This document shows positions 14,916 through 22,442 of a DNA stretch of 64,000 bases, piece after piece. This stretch comes from Solirubrobacter sp035555675 (GTDB lineage Bacteria > Actinomycetota > Thermoleophilia > Solirubrobacterales > Solirubrobacteraceae). Position numbers and translations under genes: made by a program. The stretch spans positions 21,282-85,281 of the forward strand of contig DATMGH010000023.1 in the NCBI GenBank assembly GCA_035555675.1, given 5' to 3'. Position 1 is the stretch's first letter, and each line of letters begins with the position of its first letter. The notes under the pieces were generated by a model that was given only the letters and a program-made list of their open reading frames with translations, did not search any database and had not been told where the DNA came from.

Positions 14916-17063
14916 TCACCTCCGCAGCACGCTCGAGCCCGCGCCTTGGCGGCCGGAGTCCCCCGCCCAGCGGGCGACGAAGTCGGTCCTGCCGCGGCGG
15001 AGCGTGAACGTGGCGGTGAAGCGCCCGCCGTTCGCGCCGGCGGTGACGACCTGCTCGCGCCAGGTCGAGCCCTGGCGGGCGGAGACGACGATCGGCTCCC
15101 CGCCCTGGGCGCCCTTGAGCGCGCCGCGGACCGTCACCCTGCGGCCGCTGCGGCTGACGCTCGAGAGCGTCAGCGTCGACCGGCTGCCGGCGTCGCCGCC
15201 GCTGCCGGTGGTGAACAGGCTGCGCGACTGCCCGCCGGTGGTCGCGAGCGCGTACGCGCGCGTGGCGGTCGGGCTGACCACGACGTCGGCGAACGGGAAC
15301 GCGCCGGCGGCGATCCGCTGCGGACGCCAGTGGCGGCCGCCGTCGGACGTCCGCAGGACGTACGCGCCGCCGCGGTCGGCCGGGTAGGCGCCGAGCGTCA
15401 GATAGCCACTGGTGGCGCTCCCGAACGCGAGCGAGATCCCGCGGCTGGTGCCGACCGCGGGCAGCTGGGTCCAGCGGCGGCCGCCGTTGACCGTGCGCCA
15501 GACGCGGCCGGCGGTGTCGAGCGCGTAGCCGTTGCTGGCGGACGTCATGTCGACGTCCTTCAAACGGGCGGGGCGCCTGATCGTGCGCCAGTGGCGGCCG
15601 CGGTCGGTGGTGCGGATCAGCGCCGTCGGGCCGAAGGCGAAGATCGCGCTGCCGGCGCGGTCCAGGCTGCCGACCGCGGCGTGGCCGACCTGCGTGAACG
15701 CGCCGCCACCGGTCGCGCGGCGGACGCCGCGGGGGCCGGCCAGCAGGACCGTGTCGCCCGCGGTCAGGACGGCCTTCGGCGCCTGGGTCGTCCCGGCGTC
15801 GATCGGCTGCCAGGACGCGCCGCCGTTGGTCGTCCGCAGCAGGCCGCCGCGCGCGTCCAGGACGTAGCCGGCGTCGGCGGAGGTGAACGACGCGTCGCGC
15901 AGGTCGGCGCTGGTGGCGACGTTGATCGCGGTCCAGGTGACGCCGTTGTCGGTCGTGCGCGCGATCTGGCCGGCGGCGCCGAGCGCGAACGCGATGTTCG
16001 GCGCGGGGCCGAGCCGCAGCCCGAAGCGGAACGAGCCGCCGATGTCCCCGCCGACCGGCGTGTAGTTGACGCCGGCGTCGTCGGAGACGACGGTCGCGCC
16101 GCCCGCGCCGGCCGCGACCGCGCGCGTGACGCTCGCGAACCCGGCCGCGTAGATCGGGGCGGTGGACGCGGTGATCGGCGTGCTGGTGATGCCGCCGTCG
16201 TCGGTGCGATAGACGCGGTCGCCGCGGTCGGTGGTCAGCAGGCAGAGGTTCTCGGTCGCGCAGCCGATGCCGGTGATCGTGGCGTCGGCGCCGCGCGTGG
16301 CCCACGTGACGCCGGCGTCGTCGGAGCGCAGCAGCGTGCCCGGGCCGAACGCGTAGAACGTGGTGGGGGAGACGGCGCGCACGCGCTGGACGTTGCCGGG
16401 GACGTTCAGGCTGGCGGGCGTCCACGACGCGCCGGCGTCGGTGGTGCGGTAGGCGGTCGTCGTGCCGGCGATGAAGACGATGCCGGCCGTGGGGGACGTG
16501 AAGATCGCGTCGGCGGGGAGGGCGCCGCCGCCGCCGGAGCTCGCGCGCGTGCCCGGGATCGCGGTGCCGCGGCCGAACGTCTGGCCGCCGTCGGTGGTGC
16601 GCAGGACGTTGCCGTCGCGCAGCAGCAGGTAGCCGACCTGCGGGTCGACGAAGGCCGTGGCGGCGACCGGGTCCGGGCAGCTCGTCTCGGCGAGCACGAA
16701 CAGCTTGCGGAACGTCTTGCCGCCATCGTCGGAGCGGCGCACGACGCAGCCGTTGCCGCCGAGGATGGTGAGGACGTCCGGTGTGATCACCTGCAGGCGG
16801 GTGAGGTCCTGCGACGTGCCGGTGGCGAGGCCGGTCCAGGTGGCGCCGCCGTCGTCGGTGCGCAGCGCCGTGCCGTCGTCACCGATGGCGTAGCCGCGGC
16901 CGGCGACGAAGTCCATCGCGCGGATCGTCGTCCCCTGGGGCGTCGGGTTGCCCCACTGCCAGCCGCTCTGGCTGACCTGCACCGAGGCGACGGCGGCCGG
17001 AACCGGGCACGCCGCGAGCAGGCCGAGGGCGGCGCATGCGCCCAGAAAAGCCCTGGTATTCAC
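14916..17063 (-). CDS. Secreted YCF48/BNR-repeat beta-propeller protein
   Basis: A 715-residue exported protein. The GTG start (VNTRAFLGACAALGLLAACP after a good AGGAGA Shine-Dalgarno) gives a signal peptide. It could be a lipoprotein through LLAAC, or cut at AVAS by signal peptidase I. The body is built of many Asp-box repeats of the form DDGGxTW or TTDxGxxW (for example DDGGATWTG, TTDGGQTFGR, TTDRGRHWR, TSDGGRHWR). These are typical of YCF48-like/sialidase-type propellers, enough for two domains. The last about 90 residues (SSVSRSGRRVTVRGALKGAQ) form an Ig-like beta domain. The function is unknown; such propellers usually bind proteins or glycans at the surface. A reading frame upstream of the GTG is not signal-like and was left out. 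Confidence 0.85.
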   Translation of the reverse strand: MNTRAFLGACAALGLLAACPVPAAVASVQVSQSGWQWGNPTPQGTTIRAMDFVAGRGYAIGDDGTALRTDDGGATWTGLATGTSQDLTRLQVITPDVLTILGGNGCVVRRSDDGGKTFRKLFVLAETSCPDPVAATAFVDPQVGYLLLRDGNVLRTTDGGQTFGRGTAIPGTRASSGGGGALPADAIFTSPTAGIVFIAGTTTAYRTTDAGASWTPASLNVPGNVQRVRAVSPTTFYAFGPGTLLRSDDAGVTWATRGADATITGIGCATENLCLLTTDRGDRVYRTDDGGITSTPITASTAPIYAAGFASVTRAVAAGAGGATVVSDDAGVNYTPVGGDIGGSFRFGLRLGPAPNIAFALGAAGQIARTTDNGVTWTAINVATSADLRDASFTSADAGYVLDARGGLLRTTNGGASWQPIDAGTTQAPKAVLTAGDTVLLAGPRGVRRATGGGAFTQVGHAAVGSLDRAGSAIFAFGPTALIRTTDRGRHWRTIRRPARLKDVDMTSASNGYALDTAGRVWRTVNGGRRWTQLPAVGTSRGISLAFGSATSGYLTLGAYPADRGGAYVLRTSDGGRHWRPQRIAAGAFPFADVVVSPTATRAYALATTGGQSRSLFTTGSGGDAGSRSTLTLSSVSRSGRRVTVRGALKGAQGGEPIVVSARQGSTWREQVVTAGANGGRFTATFTLRRGRTDFVARWAGDSGRQGAGSSVLRR

Positions 17064-17098
17064 GTACTTCTCCTCGCTTGGAGCGGACGGTGGAGCTT

Positions 17099-18595
17099 CT
17101 AACGGGGGGCAGGGCTCGATGTTGCGGGGACGAGCAGCCGGGCGTTGCGATCGGCGCGGGTGCCGGCGAAGTGCTGAGGGCGTCCGCCCTGGGCGTCGAG
17201 GTACGCGAGCTCTCTCGAGATCCGCGCGAGGCGGCCGCCGTCGTGGTCGACCATCCAGGTCTCGAGGGCGACGCCGCGGGTGGTGGCGCGGAGGCGGAAC
17301 ATGCGGGCCTGCTGGGGGAAGTCGGCGAGCGAGGAGGTCGTGATGCGCCAGTAGCGGCCGCGTCGCTCGATGCGGTTCTTGTGCGAGTCGCCGGCGATCG
17401 TGGCGACGACGTTGGGGGCGTGGTCGAGGATGCTGAGCGCCGGCTCGGGGAGCGGGTTGTGCGAGAAGACGAGCACCCATCTGCGGGTCTGCAGCTGGCG
17501 CTGGAGCGTCTGGAGCTGCTGCGGGTTCACCCGCGCCTGGCTGGTGCCGTCGCGGTTGACGGTGTCGATCAGGATCGCTCTCACGCTCTGATTGAGGTCG
17601 ATGGTTGTGCGTTGGTGGATGCGCCGCTCGGCTTCACCCGGCTGGTTGAGGCGGCGCTGCGGGTCGGGCGGTGTGTGCGTGTAGTCGAGCGGGAGCGCGC
17701 CGGCGAGGGCGGCGGCGACGGCCTGCTGGGCGCTCTGCTCGTCGCGAGGCGGGCGCGCGCGAGGGTCGAGCGCGGTGGCGGCGCGGTCGCCGGTCGCGAG
17801 CGCGTCGATCGCGGGGGTGGGCGGGACCTCCCCCTGGGCGAGCACGTCGTGGTTGCCGACGAGCGCGTACCAAGGGGCGTCGAGGCCGGCGGCTTTGAAC
17901 GGGCGCTGGGCGGCGTCGAGGACGCCGGGGTGGACGGGCGCGTCGTGGTCGGGGCGGTAGTAGAACGGGTCGGCGGAGTCGGGGGACTGGACGCCGTCGT
18001 AGCCGGGCGCGCCGCTGTCGGGGTGGACGGTCCTGCCGTTCAGCGTGTCGAGCGCCATGGTCAGCTCGTTGCGCTGGGCGTTGTCGGTGATGTCGCCGGT
18101 GAGGAAGACGGCCTGCGGGTGCTCGCGGTTGAGCGCGCGGACCGCGGCGTCGAGCGTCTGGGTGGAGAACGCCTCCTGGGGGCGGAACGTGGACGTGAAC
18201 GGCGGGCCGAGGCGGTCGAGGAACGGCACGCGCGCGGGCGACTCCTCGTCGCGGACGTGCAGGTCGGTGAGCTGGGCGAACGTCGCGAGCGTGCGGCCGG
18301 GGGTCGCGCGCGGGCCGCGGTCGATCAGCGGCTCGCCCGGGCCGCGCTCGAGGAACCCGTCCCCGTTCTGGTCCACCAGCGTCGCCTTGAGCGTCGAGCC
18401 GCCGCGGGGTGCCGCGGGCAGCGCGTCGCCGGCGCCGCACGCGGAGAGGGCGAGCGCGGAGAACGCGAGGGCGGCCGCGGCGATCGCGACTGCCGCGGCC
18501 GCGGCCCGCCGCCCCGCGCGCGTCTCGCCGCCGCGACGCCCCGCGCGCGTCCCGCCTCCGCGCGGCTCGCGGCCGCGCGCCTCGCCGGCCCGCAT
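17099..18595 (-). CDS. Lipoprotein metallophosphoesterase (calcineurin-like)
   Basis: A 498-residue exported phosphoesterase. A long Arg-rich leader runs into a hydrophobic core and a lipobox (SALALSAC), so it should be lipid-anchored outside the membrane; no clear twin-arginine motif. The dimetal site is visible in order: TFAQLTDLHVRDEES (DxH), FLTGDITDNAQRNEL (GDxxD), YALVGNHDVLAQG (GNHD), LVFSHNPLPEP (H) and TIAGDSHKNRIE (GxSH in place of GHxH). The substrate may be a nucleotide, phospholipid or teichoic polymer. Its ATG overlaps the stop of the upstream permease gene (TGATG), so translation is coupled to the ABC exporter. Confidence 0.9.
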   Translation of the reverse strand: MRAGEARGREPRGGGTRAGRRGGETRAGRRAAAAAVAIAAAALAFSALALSACGAGDALPAAPRGGSTLKATLVDQNGDGFLERGPGEPLIDRGPRATPGRTLATFAQLTDLHVRDEESPARVPFLDRLGPPFTSTFRPQEAFSTQTLDAAVRALNREHPQAVFLTGDITDNAQRNELTMALDTLNGRTVHPDSGAPGYDGVQSPDSADPFYYRPDHDAPVHPGVLDAAQRPFKAAGLDAPWYALVGNHDVLAQGEVPPTPAIDALATGDRAATALDPRARPPRDEQSAQQAVAAALAGALPLDYTHTPPDPQRRLNQPGEAERRIHQRTTIDLNQSVRAILIDTVNRDGTSQARVNPQQLQTLQRQLQTRRWVLVFSHNPLPEPALSILDHAPNVVATIAGDSHKNRIERRGRYWRITTSSLADFPQQARMFRLRATTRGVALETWMVDHDGGRLARISRELAYLDAQGGRPQHFAGTRADRNARLLVPATSSPAPR

Positions 18596-20934
18596 CACTC
18601 CTCCCTCAACCCGGCGACGACGGGCTCCCGCATCACTCGGCGGGCCACCAGGGCGGTCGCGAGGGCGGCGAGCGCCAGCAGGCCGAGCACGACCAGCGCG
18701 ACCTGGCCGCGCGTCGGGGCGAGCGGCAGCGCGGCGTATCCGGCTGCGAAGTGCGCGACGAGCGGGCCGAAGGCGACCACTTCGAGCAGGATGCCCGCGA
18801 CCGCCGCCGGGATCGCGACCGCCGCGGCCGCGCCGGCGAGCACGAGCGCGACCGAGGTGCCGTCGGCGCCGAGTGCGCGCAGCAGCGCGACCGCGCCGCG
18901 CCGCTCGCTGGCGGTCATCGCCAGCGCCTGGGCGAGCGCGTACAGGCACACGAGCCCGACCGCGAATCCGACGCCGCGCAGCACCGCCGCCAGCACCGCG
19001 AGGAACGCGGCGTCGTCGGTCTGCGCGGCGCCGACGGGGCGCAGCGTGGCGCCGAGGCCGACGAGCCGGCGCGTCACCGCCGTGCGGTCGGCACCGGCGT
19101 CGAGCCGCACGACCACCTGCGAGGTCAGGTCCGGGCGCAGCGCGAGCAGCCGCCGCGGGGAGATCCAGGCGATCCGCCCGTCCTGCTCGAGCGCGCGGAC
19201 GATCCCGCTCACGCGGAAGCGGAGCTCCCCGCCGTCAGGGATCTGAACCGCGAGCACGCTGCCGGGTTGCAGGCCGAGGGCGTCCGCGAGCCCGACGCCG
19301 ACCTCCGCCTCGCCGGACCCGCGCAGGCGCCGGCCCGCGGCCAGCGGCGGCGCCTCGAAGCGCGTGTGGTCGCCGGGAAACGCGATCAGCCGCACCGGCT
19401 CGCCGAGCCGGAAGCTGTCGGCCGCGTCGACGCTGTAGCGCTCGCCGACCGCGGCGACCCCGGGCAGCCGCGCGGCCGCTCCGAGCTCCGAGCGGTCGAG
19501 CTCGACCGCGAGCTGGTAGCGCTTCCCGAGCGTTCCGGGATCGTCGCGCAGCCGCTCGAGCAGCGACGCGAGCGCGAGCATCAGCGTCACCACGCCCGCG
19601 CACACGGCGATCGTCGCGACCGCCGCGACCCACCGCCCCCGCGCCGCGGTCGCGAACCGCACACCGAGCCGCAGCAGCCCGCCACCCCCCGGGTCAGACC
19701 CCTTAACGCGGCGTTCGTACGAAAACCCCTGCTCAGAGCGAGATCGCAGTGTTGAGGGGTCTGACCCCTCAATGGGGCGGGGGACAGAGCGGGGGAGGTC
19801 GCCGCCGCGCAGGATCTCGACCGGTGGGCGGCGGGCCGCGCGCCACGCGGGCCAGGTCGCTGCGGCGACGACGACGGCCACGATCGCGAGCAGCGCGAGC
19901 GCCAGCGGGCCGAGCAGTGCGAGGCCCGGGCCGAGCTCGTTGAGCGCCGCGAGCAGGTTCGCCGCCGGCGCGGCGATGACCAGCGCGCCGAGCGCGAGGC
20001 CGAGCGCGGCCGCCGGGACGGCCAGCAGCGCCGCCTCGAGCGCCTGGCGCGCCGCGATCGCGCCCGGATCGAACCCGAGCGCGCGCTGGACGCCGAACGC
20101 GGTCAGCCGCCGCTGCGTCTCGGCGTGCGCGCTCGCCGCCAGCATCGTCCCGGCCGCGACCAGCGCCACGAGCGAGAACGCGACCAGCAGCGCGATCACG
20201 ATCCCCGCCGCCTGCGAGAGCAGCACCCGCACGCCCGTCCGCGTCACGAACTGCAGGCGCCCGAGCCCGAACGCGACCGCGCGCGCCTGGGTCAGCGTGA
20301 CGTCGGCCTTCGACGGGTCGTGCAGCCACAGCAGCGCGGTGTCCGGCCGCACGCGGACCGCGCGCGGCGCGCGGTTGATGCGTTCCTGCTCGGTGACGTA
20401 CACCCGGGCGGTGCTGGCCAGCGGGTACGCGACGTTGTCCGGCGACACCGCGATCCCGGCGACGCGCAGCGCGCCGTACCGCTGCAGGACGAGCCGGTCC
20501 CCGACCGCGATCCCCCACTCCCGGGCCAGCCCGCGCTCGACCACGACCTCGCCGACCGAGCCGTCCCGCAGGTCGCGCCCGGCCACGATCGCGTAGCCGC
20601 GCCGCCCGCCGAGCAGCGTCGTGATCGCGCCTTTGCGGGTGACGTGGGCGCCGAACCGCAGCCGGCGGTCGAGCTCCTCCGCGCGGTAGGAGCGGGCCGC
20701 GAGGTTCGGGAGCGCGGAGACCCGTGCGTCGACGTCGCGCAGCGGCGTGCGCGAGAAGCGCGCGATCACGTCCGGCAGGTCCGCCCGCGACGCGCTGCGC
20801 TCGAACCCGGTCGCGAGCGAGTAGCCGACCGTGGTCGCGACGCCGACGACGAGCGAGGCGGCGAGCACGCCGGCGGCGGCGAGCCACGCGCGCCCGCGCC
20901 GCGCCCGCAGCGCCGCGAGCGCGTCACGGATCAC
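18595..20934 (-). CDS. FtsX/MacB-type ABC transporter permease with in-frame repeat insertion
   Basis: A 779-residue membrane protein with two FtsX-type halves. An N-terminal helix (AWLAAAGVLAASLVVGVATT) and an extracellular MacB periplasmic-core-like domain are followed by three-helix FtsX blocks (around residues 235-370 and 630-770). Such permeases pull lipoproteins or peptides from the membrane or drive other exported factors, powered by the LolD-like ATPase encoded upstream. The cytoplasmic linker between the halves contains about 30 residues (EGSDPSTLRSRSEQGFSYE, then RRVKGSDPG) translated from a dispersed palindromic repeat. The GTG start is the first that includes the complete first helix. 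Its stop overlaps the metallophosphoesterase start. Confidence 0.9.
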   Translation of the reverse strand: MIRDALAALRARRGRAWLAAAGVLAASLVVGVATTVGYSLATGFERSASRADLPDVIARFSRTPLRDVDARVSALPNLAARSYRAEELDRRLRFGAHVTRKGAITTLLGGRRGYAIVAGRDLRDGSVGEVVVERGLAREWGIAVGDRLVLQRYGALRVAGIAVSPDNVAYPLASTARVYVTEQERINRAPRAVRVRPDTALLWLHDPSKADVTLTQARAVAFGLGRLQFVTRTGVRVLLSQAAGIVIALLVAFSLVALVAAGTMLAASAHAETQRRLTAFGVQRALGFDPGAIAARQALEAALLAVPAAALGLALGALVIAAPAANLLAALNELGPGLALLGPLALALLAIVAVVVAAATWPAWRAARRPPVEILRGGDLPRSVPRPIEGSDPSTLRSRSEQGFSYERRVKGSDPGGGGLLRLGVRFATAARGRWVAAVATIAVCAGVVTLMLALASLLERLRDDPGTLGKRYQLAVELDRSELGAAARLPGVAAVGERYSVDAADSFRLGEPVRLIAFPGDHTRFEAPPLAAGRRLRGSGEAEVGVGLADALGLQPGSVLAVQIPDGGELRFRVSGIVRALEQDGRIAWISPRRLLALRPDLTSQVVVRLDAGADRTAVTRRLVGLGATLRPVGAAQTDDAAFLAVLAAVLRGVGFAVGLVCLYALAQALAMTASERRGAVALLRALGADGTSVALVLAGAAAAVAIPAAVAGILLEVVAFGPLVAHFAAGYAALPLAPTRGQVALVVLGLLALAALATALVARRVMREPVVAGLREE
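19687..19773. repeat. Dispersed palindromic repeat, copy 2 (inside the permease gene)
   Basis: The same element as at 6661-6745, in inverse orientation. It has GGGTCAGACCC (19691-19701) at one end, GAGGGGTCTGACCCCTC (19754-19770) at the other, and CCCCTGCTCAG (19726-19736), the complement of the internal block, between. Blocks and spacing agree to within about one base with copy 1. It is read through in frame in the permease. Confidence 0.75.
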
Positions 20935-21015
20935 GGCTGGGCCGCGCTGAGAGGGGCTCGATGGCGCGCGGCCGGGACGCGGTGGTGCGCGGGGGAGCCG
21001 GCGCGACGCGGCGCG

Positions 21016-21678
21016 TCACGCCTCCACCAGCCGCCCGTCTCGCAGCGTCAGCACCCGGTCCGCGATGTCCGCCGCCGCCGTCTCGTGCGTGACCATCACG
21101 ACCGCCCGCCCCGACGACGCGCTCGAGCGCAGCAGCGCGAGCACCTCGGCCCCCGCGGCGACGTCCAGGTTCCCGGTCGGCTCGTCGGCCAGCAGCAGCG
21201 CCGGGTCGTTGACCAGGGCGCGCGCGAGCGCGAACCGCTGCTGCTCCCTACCCGACAGCTGCGCCGGCAGCGCGCCGGCGACGGCGCGGAGCCCCAACCC
21301 GTCAATCAACGACCGCGCCCGCGCCGGCGCGTCCGGCGCGGCGCCCCGCACCCGCCCCGCGAGCAGCACGTTCGCCTCCCCCGTCAGCTCCGGCAGCAGA
21401 TGGAAGAACTGGAAGACGAACCCGATCCGGCGCCGCCGCAACCGCGACAGCTCCCGCGAGCCCGCCTCGGTCACCGACACGCCGCAGACGGAGATCGACC
21501 CCGCGTCGGCCCGGTCGAGCCCGCCCAGCAGGTGCAGCAGCGTCGACTTCCCGGTCCCGGAGCGCCCGAGGATCGCGACGACCTCGCCGGCCTGCACGGT
21601 CAACCCCGCGCAGTCGAGCACCCGCCGCGCCGCCCGGCCCTCGCCGAACGTCTTGACGACGCCGTCGGCGAGGACCAC
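21016..21678 (-). CDS. ABC transporter ATP-binding protein (LolD/MacB type)
   Basis: A 220-residue ATPase, the usual size for this class. Walker A ILGRSGTGKSTLLHLLGGLD, Q-loop GFVFQFFHLLPELTGEANVL, signature AQLSGREQQRFALARAL (GRE in place of GGE), Walker B LLLADEPTGNLD and H-loop VMVTHE are all present. It powers the FtsX-type permease encoded next. GTG 21678 is preferred because it leaves a 11 bp gap after msrB; an ATG at 21720 would overlap msrB and add a 14-residue tail unlike the family. The ATPase, permease and metallophosphoesterase genes probably form one operon. Confidence 0.93.
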   Translation of the reverse strand: MVLADGVVKTFGEGRAARRVLDCAGLTVQAGEVVAILGRSGTGKSTLLHLLGGLDRADAGSISVCGVSVTEAGSRELSRLRRRRIGFVFQFFHLLPELTGEANVLLAGRVRGAAPDAPARARSLIDGLGLRAVAGALPAQLSGREQQRFALARALVNDPALLLADEPTGNLDVAAGAEVLALLRSSASSGRAVVMVTHETAAADIADRVLTLRDGRLVEA

Positions 21679-21689
21679 GGCCCGGCCGG

Positions 21690-22094
21690 CTACGACGCGG
21701 GCTGGAACTCCATCGCGCACGAGTTCATGCAGTACCGCAGCCCGCCGCGGTCGCGCGGGCCGTCCTCGAACACGTGGCCCAGGTGCCCGCCGCAGCGGCG
21801 GCAGACGACCTCGGTGCGGACCATCCCGTGCGACACGTCGCGCCGCACCTCGACGGCGTCCGCGACCTTCGGCTCCGTGAAGCTCGGCCAGCCGGAGCCG
21901 GACTCGAACTTCGTCTCGGAGTCGAACAGCTCGGCGCCGCAGCCCGCGCAGCGGTACGTGCCGTCGTCATGGTGATCCCAGTACTTCCCGGTGAAGGCCC
22001 GCTCGGTCCCGGCCTTGCGGAGCACCGCGTACTGCTCGGGCGTCAGTTCCTCGCGCCACTGCGCGTCAGTCTTCTCGACAGTCTCCATGCCCAT
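21690..22094 (-). CDS. msrB: Peptide-methionine (R)-S-oxide reductase MsrB
   Basis: A 134-residue enzyme that repairs the R form of methionine sulfoxide in proteins. Two zinc knuckles (YRCAGCGAELF and VCRRCGGHLGH) and the segments TKFESGSGWPSF and DVSHGMVRTEVVC are diagnostic. The catalytic cysteine lies in LRYCMNSCAMEF; relatives usually read RYCINSAS, so the second cysteine of this motif is unusual and could act as a resolving thiol. The ATG with MGMETVEK was chosen because TAGCCT lies exactly 7 nt before it, with no Shine-Dalgarno. The ABC exporter genes follow directly. Confidence 0.97.
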   Translation of the reverse strand: MGMETVEKTDAQWREELTPEQYAVLRKAGTERAFTGKYWDHHDDGTYRCAGCGAELFDSETKFESGSGWPSFTEPKVADAVEVRRDVSHGMVRTEVVCRRCGGHLGHVFEDGPRDRGGLRYCMNSCAMEFQPAS

Positions 22095-22135
22095 ACGGTC
22101 CAGGCTACCCCGGATCCGTTACGCGCAGGGTACGG

Positions 22136-22294
22136 TCAGGCGTGCGCGGCGCGGGCGTGGCGCCGCTCGGCGCCCGGGCCGCGGCGCGTGAAGCGCCCGA
22201 GGAACCGCCGCGAGTGCACGACCCGCCCGCGGCTGCCGCGACGCAGGGCCTTGGCCCGCTCGTCGGCGATCATTGTCATGAGAGCCGGATGCAT
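22136..22294 (-). CDS. Small basic protein, 52 residues
   Basis: Reads MHPALMTMIADERAKALRRG and then an Arg-rich tail (SRRFLGRFTRRGPGAERRHA). The N-terminal pattern, MHP followed by a helix with DERxxxLRR, is one I associate with short actinobacterial proteins of unknown function. GAAGAT lies 7 nt before this ATG; another in-frame ATG is 9 nt upstream. It could be a nucleic-acid-binding peptide because of its charge. The opposite strand is also open and mostly overlaps it, but is compositionally less gene-like. Moderate confidence. Confidence 0.55.
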   Translation of the reverse strand: MHPALMTMIADERAKALRRGSRGRVVHSRRFLGRFTRRGPGAERRHARAAHA

Positions 22295-22394
22295 GACAAG
22301 CATCTTCGCCCTGAGACACCCCCCGTACATCGGGCGTCCGCGCCGACATCCGGGCCCTCAGGCCTTACCTCGAGCGCGCGCCGGTCTTAGGCGC

Positions 22395-22442
22395 GCTAGC
22401 GTCTCACGCCCCTTAGACCGAAGACCGACCCTGGAGGCCGCG
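22395..22442 (+). promoter_or_regulatory. Promoter of the pentose-phosphate operon
   Basis: The palindrome CGCTAGCG (22395-22402) contains the -10-like TAGCGT (22397-22402). A GGAGG Shine-Dalgarno (22433-22437) follows, 5 nt before the TTG start of tkt. The same CGCTAGCGTC occurs before pgi (24496-24505). Confidence 0.5.

Noticed and set aside
22142..22390. Plus-strand 82-codon frame opposite the small basic protein
   Set aside because: No Shine-Dalgarno or -7 hexamer and no recognisable pattern; the minus-strand frame fits a known small-protein pattern better.
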